NCBI RefSeq assembly: GCF_009377185.1
Contig: NZ_VJZC01000035.1
Coordinates: forward strand, 1 to 38,820
Reading direction: 5' to 3'
Length of the DNA: 38,820 bases
DNA from: Streptomyces spongiae
GTDB lineage: Bacteria; Actinomycetota; Actinomycetes; Streptomycetales; Streptomycetaceae
Within the stretch, counting starts at the first letter, position 1. The number at the start of each line of letters is the position of its first letter. Below the pieces are notes generated by a model. The model was not told the origin of the DNA and ran no database searches. It was given only the letters and a program-made list of their open reading frames with translations. Positions 17,701 to 24,496 of the stretch are shown one piece after another. The position numbers and the translations under genes were made by a program.

Positions 17701-17940
17701 GTCGTGCAGGAAGGTGAACTCGACGCTCATGGCCTGTGCACCGTCGGCGATGAGATGTCGGGGTTCTCTGGCATCCCAGGTGCTTTTGCGGAACAGGGCG
17801 AAGACGATGGCGTCGAGCAGGCTGCTTTTGCCGGCGCCGGTGTCGCCGAGGGCTGCGACCAGGCTTTTGCCGGTGAAATCGATCCGGGCCAGGTTGGGGT
17901 AGCTGCGGAATCCGGTGAGAGCGAGTACCAGCGGTTTCAT
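14752..17940 (-). CDS. sbcC: SbcC, Rad50-like DNA repair ATPase
   Basis: SbcC is the ATPase subunit of the SbcCD (Mre11-Rad50) nuclease, which opens hairpins and removes proteins from DNA ends. The protein has 1062 residues, the usual size. Walker A lies at 32-40 (G-D-T-G-A-G-K-S-S). Two long Ala/Glu-rich coiled-coil arms flank a central zinc hook with C-L-L-C near residue 466. The signature L-S-G-G-E-K-F lies near 947 and Walker B with L-F-L-D-E-G-F near 977. The ATG overlaps the stop of sbcD (ATGA), so the pair is co-translated. Its position beside Tap/Tpg-like genes fits a role at replicon ends, although SbcCD is also a general chromosomal repair enzyme and this may be an extra plasmid copy. 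Confidence 0.92.
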   Translation of the reverse strand: MKPLVLALTGFRSYPNLARIDFTGKSLVAALGDTGAGKSSLLDAIVFALFRKSTWDAREPRHLIADGAQAMSVEFTFLHDGQRWQIHRTMHATNPNAARHHLKNLDTGEETDGATAVDNRIKAVLQMGYDTFLRVGLLPQGRFDQLLTATPKERSPRLRELFGAESLELVQQMAARHSQTLQALLSDARAKRAPMPDNPEQTAAEAGAAADAATAHAERLKTAIERITALRSEVLAARATAASATSTAETLSTCAVTDAGATLDALEPVATDIAAQHAALDQRAAQAVIRERELTAAITAADAAGEGQDALAQSAMILKTLAAHAEEHRSERDRLTGLAEQLAGERDALTEAEAELAEAAENAKPLAEQAHAAARTSARIRACAITVRTTLTTALTAARRVAGTASAHATAVDRRTSARDDLGPVEAEAEAARKAVAEADTHLQALRRHDTAAALAAELSPGDDCLLCHQRVPDDFAPPTDTDTVELTAATDRLSRATTARDKAVERLAEARAAVTAADEAALEREREHHSAQQTAQETSADAVRAFADLAALAAETPTGFDAESASLTLTEATAALAAPTPDGTAPLEQDTAPITDAIAACEKAAATHAEQLQAEGHRRTAEIEAGRTALAERTRAHQRRTDDTAKAFERHTRAVAGTTVQAGMLPSRIRAMLPDDAIDVLADEAAAAAAAVAARQAEVQELFDQREKARAEKTDVLGQQRALDKDTQARLDHPLSTLRGQLDMWAQAVAQAIRYLDVSDQHQAPKAPDRPEIAEIREYAAHLSTTTSTLRDKLTQHAVAAADHAATAQKTLSEHASALTDVDGFDTNADLTTPEALYPLVDAAGQATKEANDQRQKQQEAQDLIKPAADLDFAITAGKARYEALEVLRRELVDAKFLNHLTMLRTQALLGVASDLLGQMSDGRFGFADSFDIVSRASGVAHPPSRLSGGEKFQASLALALALAELHSRSGPALGSLFLDEGFAALDTTALDCALEVLRTQADGNRLVMVISHLHAVAEAVDDVLLVERTPAGSSARWLTPAQRDELAQADLVGGLQALVR

Positions 17941-19259
17941 CGTGCTGCCTCCGCTGTGGTGGTGTCGGTGCCGGTCAGCAGGCCGGAGCGGTCGATGCTG
18001 TCGAGGGGGCGGCCTGCGATGGCGGCGGTCAGCAGGTTCTCCTCGCAGCACGGTGCGGGATCGTCGGGGTCGGGTTCGGCTTGCAGCTGGGCGAAGGCGG
18101 CCATGACACGGTCCAGGGCGGGGCCGGTGGTGCCGCGGCCGGGCAGATAGTCGCGCAGCAGGTCTTCGATGTCCGGCAGCTCCCTGGTGGAGGTCTCCCG
18201 GTCCAGCACGCGGTGGGCTGCATCGGCGCGGCGTTCTTCGACGTCGACGATCGTCGCGTGCGGCAGCATCGTGGTGAGGGTGTTGGCCAGGGACGGGTTG
18301 AAGGCTTCGACGTTCACCACTGCTTTCACCCATGCGTCTCCGACCCGGCCGGCGAGCTGGGCGATCTCTTCCAGAGTGCCTTCCAGGCGGATGAGTCGGC
18401 GGCCGGAGGTCAGCGGCACGGTCTCGATGAGGGGCTCCCTGCCCGGGCCGATCTCGGCCAGCACGACGCTCTTGGTGTCGCCCCTTTCGCCGAAGTCCAT
18501 CTGCAGCGGGCTGCCGGCGTAGTAGGCCGGGAATCCGGCGCGGGCGACGCGCTGTGGCTTGTGGATATGGCCGAGGGCGCCGTAGGCGACGCCGGGCATG
18601 TCGGTGGCTGCGGCGGCGTAGTCGTCGGCGATGGAGATTTTCCTCTCCGAGTAGGAGGGGGCGGCTCCTTCGACGAACAGATGGGCGGCGAAGACCAGAA
18701 CGTCTCGGGCGCCGCTGCCTGTGGTCAGGCGGCGGTAGGCGTCGGTCTGGACGGTGCGCATCCGCTGGGCGTAGGTCGCGGTCGTCAGGGCGGGATCGGC
18801 GAAGTCGTAGGTGAACCGGTTGGGGTGCAGGTAGGGCAGTGCGCCGATGCGCAGCGTCAGGTCCCCGTCCTTGGCGGGGTAGTCGGCGACGAGCAGCCGG
18901 TCGGGGCGGGCGTCGGTGGCGAAGCGGACCCGGGCCTGGTCGTGTTCGCGGTTGCCCATGTCGTTGAGCACGTACTCCACGAATGCCAGAACGTGAGTGG
19001 TGTCGTGGTTGCCGGCGACGACGACCACAGGTGCGATCGCGCCGAGGCGGCGCAATGCCTGTGCTGCGCGGCGTATGTCGTCCAGGCCCGGGCGGGAGCT
19101 GTCGAACAGATCGCCGCTGTGCACGATCAGGTCGGGGGCGAACTCGTCGGCGATGTCGATGATTTCGTCCAGGACGGCGTCGACTTCGGCGTCGCGTCGG
19201 TAGCGGCCGATCTGGCGGCCCAGGTGCCAGTCGGAGGTGTGGAATACGCGTGCCGTCAC
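17937..19259 (-). CDS. sbcD: SbcD, Mre11-like nuclease subunit
   Basis: SbcD is the Mn2+-dependent phosphoesterase subunit of SbcCD. This 440-residue protein has the expected metal-binding motifs in order: D10-W-H12 in the first motif, H-S-G-D-L-F-D, V-A-G-N-H-D-T, and G-H-I-H-K-P. The GTG at 19259 is chosen because it places the first strand and D-W-H motif at the usual distance from the N-terminus; an upstream in-frame ATG at 19340 would add 27 basic residues unlike the family. It is the first gene of the sbcD-sbcC operon, divergent from the nuclease-helicase operon. The two starts are separated by 134 bp, which must hold both promoters. Confidence 0.92.
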   Translation of the reverse strand: MTARVFHTSDWHLGRQIGRYRRDAEVDAVLDEIIDIADEFAPDLIVHSGDLFDSSRPGLDDIRRAAQALRRLGAIAPVVVVAGNHDTTHVLAFVEYVLNDMGNREHDQARVRFATDARPDRLLVADYPAKDGDLTLRIGALPYLHPNRFTYDFADPALTTATYAQRMRTVQTDAYRRLTTGSGARDVLVFAAHLFVEGAAPSYSERKISIADDYAAAATDMPGVAYGALGHIHKPQRVARAGFPAYYAGSPLQMDFGERGDTKSVVLAEIGPGREPLIETVPLTSGRRLIRLEGTLEEIAQLAGRVGDAWVKAVVNVEAFNPSLANTLTTMLPHATIVDVEERRADAAHRVLDRETSTRELPDIEDLLRDYLPGRGTTGPALDRVMAAFAQLQAEPDPDDPAPCCEENLLTAAIAGRPLDSIDRSGLLTGTDTTTAEAAR

Positions 19260-19357
19260 GGGGCGCCTCCAGGGGGACGGTCTGCGGGCGGCCGCGGGCT
19301 GCGCCGCTCGGCCAGAGGTTCGGTGGCGCCGACTGTACACCGAATCTCAGGAAGAAG

Positions 19358-19390
19358 TCTGGAAAACTCTGGAAGTCTGGTAGCGTCTGG
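19358..19390 (+). promoter_or_regulatory. Promoter with helically phased TCTGG direct repeats
   Basis: TCTGG occurs four times, at 19358, 19368, 19376 and 19386, spaced 10, 8 and 10 bp, so all copies face nearly the same side of the helix. TAGCGT (19381-19386) fits an actinobacterial -10 box and lies 7 nt before the ATG at 19394. No Shine-Dalgarno is visible, suggesting a leaderless transcript. The repeats cover the -35 to -10 region and could be an operator. Confidence 0.45.
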
Positions 19391-19393
19391 GGC

Positions 19394-20233
19394 ATGAGTG
19401 ATCCGCTGGACGCCCTGGAGAAGAGCATCAGCACCCTGCGTCGCGCGATCCGCGACGCTTCCGCCGCCGGTGACACCGAGCGCGCCAGCGAGCTGCGGGC
19501 GCAACTGCGCCGTGCCGAGCGGGCCTGGGACGCCCTCCTCGACGCCGACGAACCAGCGCCCGCGCCGCCCCGACCCGTGCCGGAAGCAGCCCCGGCCGCC
19601 CGGGGATCGCAGCTCCCGGCACGCGAGCACGTCCACCGCGCCCTGATGCTGCTCGGGACCCCGGCCGCACCCAAACTGATCGTCGGCGTGCACGAGGCGT
19701 TCTTCCCGGGCGAGCTTTCCGCGTCCAAGCTGTCCAGCCTGCGCCGGGACGAGGAGCGCTCCTACCGCTCCAGCCCCGGCGCCCGGCCGTACTACCTCCC
19801 CCCGGCACTGGCGCACGACCTACTGACACCGGTGCGGGCTCTCGTCACCATCAGCACCTGGACGCTGGAACAGCGCATCATCGGACCGCACTCACCACGC
19901 GTCGACTTCCTCACCGGCGCGATCCGCATCGCCGAGGCGGTGCACACCGCGGCACAGTCCCGAAGCGGGCCCAGCCCGGAGGCGCTGCGGCTGCTGTGGC
20001 GCTTCGCCGTGAACATCCCCGACGCGATGCCGAAAAGCGCCTCCGGTCACGAGAATGCTCTGGATCCGGAGCAGGTGATCGAGGCCGCCCAGGCCGAGCT
20101 GGACGTGCACGCCGACGCCGACCGAGCCGCCCGGGCCGAGGCCTCGCGGCGGGCCCGCAAGTCGCTGAGCGACGACCAGCAGCTGTTCGGCGCACCCTCG
20201 CAGGGCGTCACACACCTGCGGGCCCGGGCCTGA
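19394..20233 (+). CDS. Unknown protein, coiled-coil N-terminus and winged-helix-like core
   Basis: This 279-residue protein is not assigned to a family. Residues 1-50 form a charged amphipathic helix (L-E-K-S-I-S-T-L-R-R) that is probably a coiled coil. About 75-150 looks like a winged helix: regular helices, then S-K-L-S-S-L-R-R-D-E, a turn and R-P-Y-Y-L-P-P-A-L. The C-terminal third is helical and Ala-rich. The ATG at 19394 is preceded by the phased TCTGG repeats and no ribosome site. It is the first gene before the nuclease and helicase and is probably co-transcribed with them after a 50-bp gap. A DNA-binding or regulatory subunit is a reasonable inference. Confidence 0.75.
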   Translation: MSDPLDALEKSISTLRRAIRDASAAGDTERASELRAQLRRAERAWDALLDADEPAPAPPRPVPEAAPAARGSQLPAREHVHRALMLLGTPAAPKLIVGVHEAFFPGELSASKLSSLRRDEERSYRSSPGARPYYLPPALAHDLLTPVRALVTISTWTLEQRIIGPHSPRVDFLTGAIRIAEAVHTAAQSRSGPSPEALRLLWRFAVNIPDAMPKSASGHENALDPEQVIEAAQAELDVHADADRAARAEASRRARKSLSDDQQLFGAPSQGVTHLRARA

Positions 20234-20283
20234 CCCTCTCCGTCAACAACAGTCCCCTCTCCCCTGCAAGGATCTCCGACACC

Positions 20284-21429
20284 GTGAAAGCACCCGTCGA
20301 CGACCGACTGGCCGCGCTGCGCGGATCCGCAAAGCGCCGGCCCTACAACGCCCGCTCGCTGGCCGCCCTGGAGAACAACCCGCGCTGCACGCTGCGGGCC
20401 CTGCTGGACGCCTCCGGATCCGACAAGGCCGCGATCGCCGAGCACGCCGGCTACCCCTCCCCCTTCGGCCAGTCCGCCTTCGCCTTCGCCCGCGGCAACA
20501 CCTTCGAAGCAATGGTGAAGGACAACGGCTGCGCGGAACTCCTGCGCGTCCTGCGCGAGACGCTGAAGCTGACGCTGCCCGAGGTGGCGTACCGGGACCT
20601 GAACGACGTCGGCGGCGACGGCCGCAACGAGACCCGCCGCGACCACACTGCCGAGGTACTGCTGCAGGCAGCCCAGGGCACCGGCGACGGCACCCTGTTC
20701 GACCACCCGATGCTGTACCTCGAGGTCGGTGGGCAGGAGGCGTTCCTGGAGCCGGATCTGGTGGCTTTCCGTATCGACGGCCGCTTTTACATCGTGGAGA
20801 TCAAGAGCTTCCCGATCATCGACGGGCAGGCTGACCCGGCGCAGGTGCGGTCGGCGACCACCCAGGCATGCGCGTACGTCATCGCGCTGCGCGCTCTCCT
20901 CGAGGAGGCCGGGATCGGCCCGGAGGCCGTGTCCGACACCATCGTGCTGGTCGCACCGAAGGACTTCACCAACCGCCCGACCGCGGCGTTCGTCGACGCC
21001 CGCAAGCAGGTTTCCGCCCTGACCCGTCAGCTGGCCCGCATCGAGCGCATCAGCGACCTCGTGGACCTGCTGCCCGAAGGGCTCACCTTCGACCTCGACA
21101 TCGACAAGGACAACAAGCGGCCCCGCCGCCCGGCCGAAGAACTGGCCGAGGCGCTGGAACAGGTGCCCGCGACGTACCGCCCGGACTGCCTGAACCACTG
21201 CGAGATGGCGTTCTACTGCCGCGCCCGCGCCCGCGCGGAAGCCTCACTGGACGTACTCGGCCCGGCGGTGCGCGAGCAGTTGGGCGGGATCGACACCGTG
21301 ACCATGGCCCTTGGACTGGCCCGCGGGCAGCTGACTCCGACCGCTGACCAGAGCGACATGGCAGCCGCGCTGCGGCACGCCGCACGGCTGCGCGCCGAGC
21401 TGACCGGAGAAGTCGGGGGTGCCGCGTGA
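20284..21429 (+). CDS. PD-(D/E)XK nuclease with four-cysteine (Cas4/AddB-like) cluster
   Basis: This 381-residue protein carries a RecB-type nuclease core: D158 in E-P-D-L-V, E172-I-K174 on the next strand, and a downstream Q/Y-containing helix (T-Q-A-C-A-Y). One cysteine precedes the core (C35) and three follow it (C302-x3-C306-x5-C312). That is the arrangement by which Cas4 and AddB-type nucleases hold an Fe-S cluster that staples the domain. The cluster here is predicted, not shown. The GTG at 20284 follows a 50-bp gap; the gene end overlaps the next start (GTGA). With the SF1 helicase two genes downstream it resembles a split Dna2 or AddAB-like end-processing machine. Confidence 0.78.
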   Translation: MKAPVDDRLAALRGSAKRRPYNARSLAALENNPRCTLRALLDASGSDKAAIAEHAGYPSPFGQSAFAFARGNTFEAMVKDNGCAELLRVLRETLKLTLPEVAYRDLNDVGGDGRNETRRDHTAEVLLQAAQGTGDGTLFDHPMLYLEVGGQEAFLEPDLVAFRIDGRFYIVEIKSFPIIDGQADPAQVRSATTQACAYVIALRALLEEAGIGPEAVSDTIVLVAPKDFTNRPTAAFVDARKQVSALTRQLARIERISDLVDLLPEGLTFDLDIDKDNKRPRRPAEELAEALEQVPATYRPDCLNHCEMAFYCRARARAEASLDVLGPAVREQLGGIDTVTMALGLARGQLTPTADQSDMAAALRHAARLRAELTGEVGGAA

Positions 21430-22937
21430 GCATGCTGTCTGCGTTGGCGCATGTAGAGGCGATGGAAACCATGGAGGCGGTACACCAGACCGAGTTCCGC
21501 CACCGGCGCCTGTCGGGCCGGCCGCTGGTGATCATCCCGCTGACCATGGCCGGAGAAGCCGGAGCTCCGCTGGCGGCCATGGTCGGCACCGCCAAGAGGG
21601 ACATGACGCTGCTGGTCGTGCCTCAGCCCCGCAACCGGGACCAGAGGTTTACGTTCGCCGCCGACCTGGGCCGGATCGTGATGAGGTACATCGACTCCTA
21701 CCGCCAGGACCGCCGCGGCGACGGCGAGCGCTCCTATTACAGCGACGCGCCGCAGATCCTCGTCCCCAACCACGGCGGCATCAAAGCCCTGGCCGACCTC
21801 GGACGCATGTGCCGCTTCCGCTCGACGTCCGGCCCCTACGCCGTACCGGACGTCGTCCCCGAGTTCGGCATGTGGCTGACGTTCCTGGTCGACACCGCCG
21901 AAATGGCCGGCACCTCCATGCTGCTGCCCGTCACCGCGATGCTCAGCGAGCACTGGGCCACCGGCCAAAGCACGCTGGAGGACCAGAACCTGGCCTCCCT
22001 CATGGCCTGGATCGCACCCCCGGACGGGCTGAGCGTCGAGCAAGCCCTGGCCGACGCGGAGAATCCGGACATCTGCCCGCCGGCGGGCCCGGCGACGTCC
22101 CCGGAGTTCGACAACCGGCACCTGGCACCTGCGATCAAACGGTTCGACGCGGCCCACACCCTCGGCGACCCGCACGAACTGACCACTGCCCAGGCCGAGT
22201 TGCGCGACCTGGTCGCAGAACAGGTCAAGCCCACCTGGCGCATGATGTGGACAGCCATATCGCTGCTGCGGTCCGTCCCCGAAGCACCGCGGGCCGCCAA
22301 GCGCTTCGAACGCGACTGCGTGTCCTTCACCTCCTACTCCGACTACCGGGATGCCGGCGGCTTTCCCCAGCGCAAGCGGGACACCGCGATCGGCGCGGCA
22401 CAACGCCTGAGCCGGCTGGAGCGAGCGCTGGCCGACTTCGAAGCCGATATGGCGTTCGACGACCCGTTCGTGCTGGCCGACCGGCGCAGCGCCGGGGAGG
22501 CATTCGCGGGAACGGTCCAGGAGAGCGAGCCCGGCCGAATGGTCACCACGGCCAAGAACAGACGGGTGCCACGCCCGTACGTCACCCTCCGCACCGACGA
22601 CCCCATACGGCTGGCCGCCGGCACCAAACTGATCAGCCCGTCCATGCCGGCAGGCCACAAGGCCGTCATCGCCTCCGTCCACCCCGACGGCGACACCACG
22701 CTGGTCACCGTGGAGGTCACCGGCGGCATGGGACGCTCGCGCACCCCGAACTCGGGCACCGTCCCGGAGCCCGGCCAGCACCTCGCCTACCTTCCCGACC
22801 CGGGCTGGCGCCCGACACCCGTGTTCCCGGCATCCGATCACACCCCGTGGACACACAGCCCCGGCCCCGACGAGCCGGACACCGACTCCGCCGTACCCGA
22901 GGACGCCGCCGCAGAGGAGTGGGGCCATGACGACTGA
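21426..22937 (+). CDS. Unknown protein between nuclease and helicase
   Basis: This 503-residue protein has no family I recognise. The first 230 residues are mixed alpha/beta. About 250-350 is helical and basic. Residues 380-470 look like a beta-rich domain (L-I-S-P-S-M-P-A-G-H-K, then T-V-E-V-T-G-G-M-G), perhaps OB- or SH3-like. The C-terminus is acidic and disordered (D-E-P-D-T-D). No nuclease or ATPase motif is seen. The GTG at 21426 overlaps the nuclease stop by 4 bp, and the helicase ATG lies 11 bp inside its 3' end, so the three products are made together and probably form a complex. A DNA-binding or bridging subunit is the simplest inference. Confidence 0.78.
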   Translation: MSMLSALAHVEAMETMEAVHQTEFRHRRLSGRPLVIIPLTMAGEAGAPLAAMVGTAKRDMTLLVVPQPRNRDQRFTFAADLGRIVMRYIDSYRQDRRGDGERSYYSDAPQILVPNHGGIKALADLGRMCRFRSTSGPYAVPDVVPEFGMWLTFLVDTAEMAGTSMLLPVTAMLSEHWATGQSTLEDQNLASLMAWIAPPDGLSVEQALADAENPDICPPAGPATSPEFDNRHLAPAIKRFDAAHTLGDPHELTTAQAELRDLVAEQVKPTWRMMWTAISLLRSVPEAPRAAKRFERDCVSFTSYSDYRDAGGFPQRKRDTAIGAAQRLSRLERALADFEADMAFDDPFVLADRRSAGEAFAGTVQESEPGRMVTTAKNRRVPRPYVTLRTDDPIRLAAGTKLISPSMPAGHKAVIASVHPDGDTTLVTVEVTGGMGRSRTPNSGTVPEPGQHLAYLPDPGWRPTPVFPASDHTPWTHSPGPDEPDTDSAVPEDAAAEEWGHDD

Positions 22938-24273
22938 CGACACCACTGCACCCGACCCGGCGGCGGCCGCGGCTGCCGCCACTTCGGCAATCCTGGCCGA
23001 CCTGGCCGACACCCGGCACAAGGCCGTCGTCGTCGACTCCCCGCCCGGCGCCGGCAAGAGCACCCTGGTGGTCCGCGCCGCCCAGGAACTCACCGCAGGC
23101 GGCGAACGCCCGATCATCGTCGCCCAGACCAACAACCAGGTCGACGACCTGATCGAGAATCTCGCCAAAAAGCACCCCGACATCCCCGTCGGCCGCCTGA
23201 GCGCCACCGACTACAGCCCGCCACCGGACTTGGGCGGCCTGGCGAACACGACCGTCGGCCGCACCCTGGCCGATCTGGCCCGCTGCCGGATCATCGTCGG
23301 CACCGCCGCCAAGTGGGCTACCGTGCGCGACAGCACGTTCGGCTGGGCGATTCTGGACGAGGCCTACCAGATGCGCTCGGACATGCTGCTGCAGATCGTC
23401 GAGCGTTTCGACCGCGGCCTGTTCGTCGGCGACCCAGGCCAGCTGGACCCCTTCACAATCGTCGGCACCGAACGCTGGATCGGCCTGCCGCACGACCCGA
23501 CACACAACGGCGTCAGCGTGATGCTAGAGCACAATCCCAACATCCCCGTGCACCGGCTGCCGGTGTCCTGGCGCCTCCCGGCTTCCGCCGCGCCCACCGT
23601 CAATGAAGCCTTCTACCCGTTCACCGACTTCACCGCCGGAACCGCCCACGGCACACGCGCCCTGCAGTTCGACACCGCCGCGTTCGGCAGCACCGACCTG
23701 GACGAGACCCTCACCATGGCCTTCACCACTGGCTGGGCCCTGCACGAACTCAAGCGCCGCCACGTCCCACGCACCGACACCGAAACCGTCCAGACCGCCG
23801 CCGACCTCGCCGCCCGGCTGCTGGAGCGCGGAGCGGTCGCCACCTGCGAACGCCACCGCGACGGCCGCACTCTGACGGCCCGTGACATCGCCATCGGCGT
23901 TGCCCACCGCGACCAGGCCGACCTGGTGCGCACCGCCCTCACCCGGACCGGCAACCCGAAGGCCCCGGGCGTGGCGGTCGACACCGCGAACCGGCTGCAG
24001 GGCCGCGAGTTCGAAGTCGTCATTGTCGTACACCCGCTGTCCGGCCGCCGGGACGCCACAGCCTTCCACCTGGAGACCGGACGGCTGTGTGTCCTCGCCT
24101 CCCGCCACCGGCAGGCATGCATCGTCGTCGCCCGCGAAGGAATCGCCGACCTCCTCGACAGCCACCCCTCAATGGACCCGGTACACCTGTCCGTGCCGGC
24201 CAAATTCCCCGACGGCTGGGAAGCCAACCAGGTCATGCTGGCCAAGCTCGCCCAGCACCGCGTCGCCGCATGA
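22927..24273 (+). CDS. SF1 (UPF1/Dna2-like) helicase
   Basis: This 448-residue ATP-dependent helicase has superfamily 1 motifs in order: motif I P-P-G-A-G-K44-S-T, motif II L-D-E-A-Y, motif III G-D-P-G-Q-L-D, motif IV V-S-W-R-L-P, motif V A-N-R-L-Q-G-R-E-F-E-V-V and motif VI A-S-R-H-R-Q-A. The Q-G-R-E-F-E pattern and S-R-H-R are typical of the UPF1/Dna2 branch rather than UvrD. The protein is compact, without large accessory insertions, so it probably relies on the co-encoded nuclease and unknown protein. The ATG at 22927 lies within the previous gene. It ends an operon whose likely terminator is at 24316-24340. Confidence 0.85.
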   Translation: MTTDDTTAPDPAAAAAAATSAILADLADTRHKAVVVDSPPGAGKSTLVVRAAQELTAGGERPIIVAQTNNQVDDLIENLAKKHPDIPVGRLSATDYSPPPDLGGLANTTVGRTLADLARCRIIVGTAAKWATVRDSTFGWAILDEAYQMRSDMLLQIVERFDRGLFVGDPGQLDPFTIVGTERWIGLPHDPTHNGVSVMLEHNPNIPVHRLPVSWRLPASAAPTVNEAFYPFTDFTAGTAHGTRALQFDTAAFGSTDLDETLTMAFTTGWALHELKRRHVPRTDTETVQTAADLAARLLERGAVATCERHRDGRTLTARDIAIGVAHRDQADLVRTALTRTGNPKAPGVAVDTANRLQGREFEVVIVVHPLSGRRDATAFHLETGRLCVLASRHRQACIVVAREGIADLLDSHPSMDPVHLSVPAKFPDGWEANQVMLAKLAQHRVAA

Positions 24274-24315
24274 TTCTCGTACAGCGCCCGCACCCCGCGT
24301 GCCCGGCTTTCCCAC

Positions 24316-24340
24316 CGAATCCGCAAACGCATTCGCTTTT
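24316..24340 (+). terminator. Possible intrinsic terminator after the helicase gene
   Basis: CGAAT (24316-24320) pairs with ATTCG (24331-24335), with a further CG/CG pair inside after a C/C mismatch and a CAAA loop, followed by CTTTT. It is weak for a GC-rich host but lies correctly between the helicase operon and the Wadjet operon. Confidence 0.35.
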
Positions 24341-24496
24341 CGGGTTTCGTCAGTGCCGGCGGCGGGACGGCAAAGTGCTAACGGACCGCGCTTCACGCCC
24401 TGGTAGAAAACAGCCGTTGTTCCCGGTTCGCGGGAGATCTGCCAGTGACGGCCTTCAAACTGGAAAGCCCTGTACACGTGGGGAGCGTACGAGGCG

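Noticed and set aside
17941..19728. N-terminal extension of the sbcC frame by about 600 codons
   Set aside because: It is a Arg/Pro-rich shadow of sbcD. The ATG at 17940 gives the standard SbcC N-terminus with Walker A at residue 32.
21419..22930. Second plus-strand frame nearly the same length as the unknown gene at 21426
   Set aside because: Arg/Pro/Gly/His-rich composition of a shifted frame; the frame from 21426 has balanced composition and overlaps both neighbours correctly.
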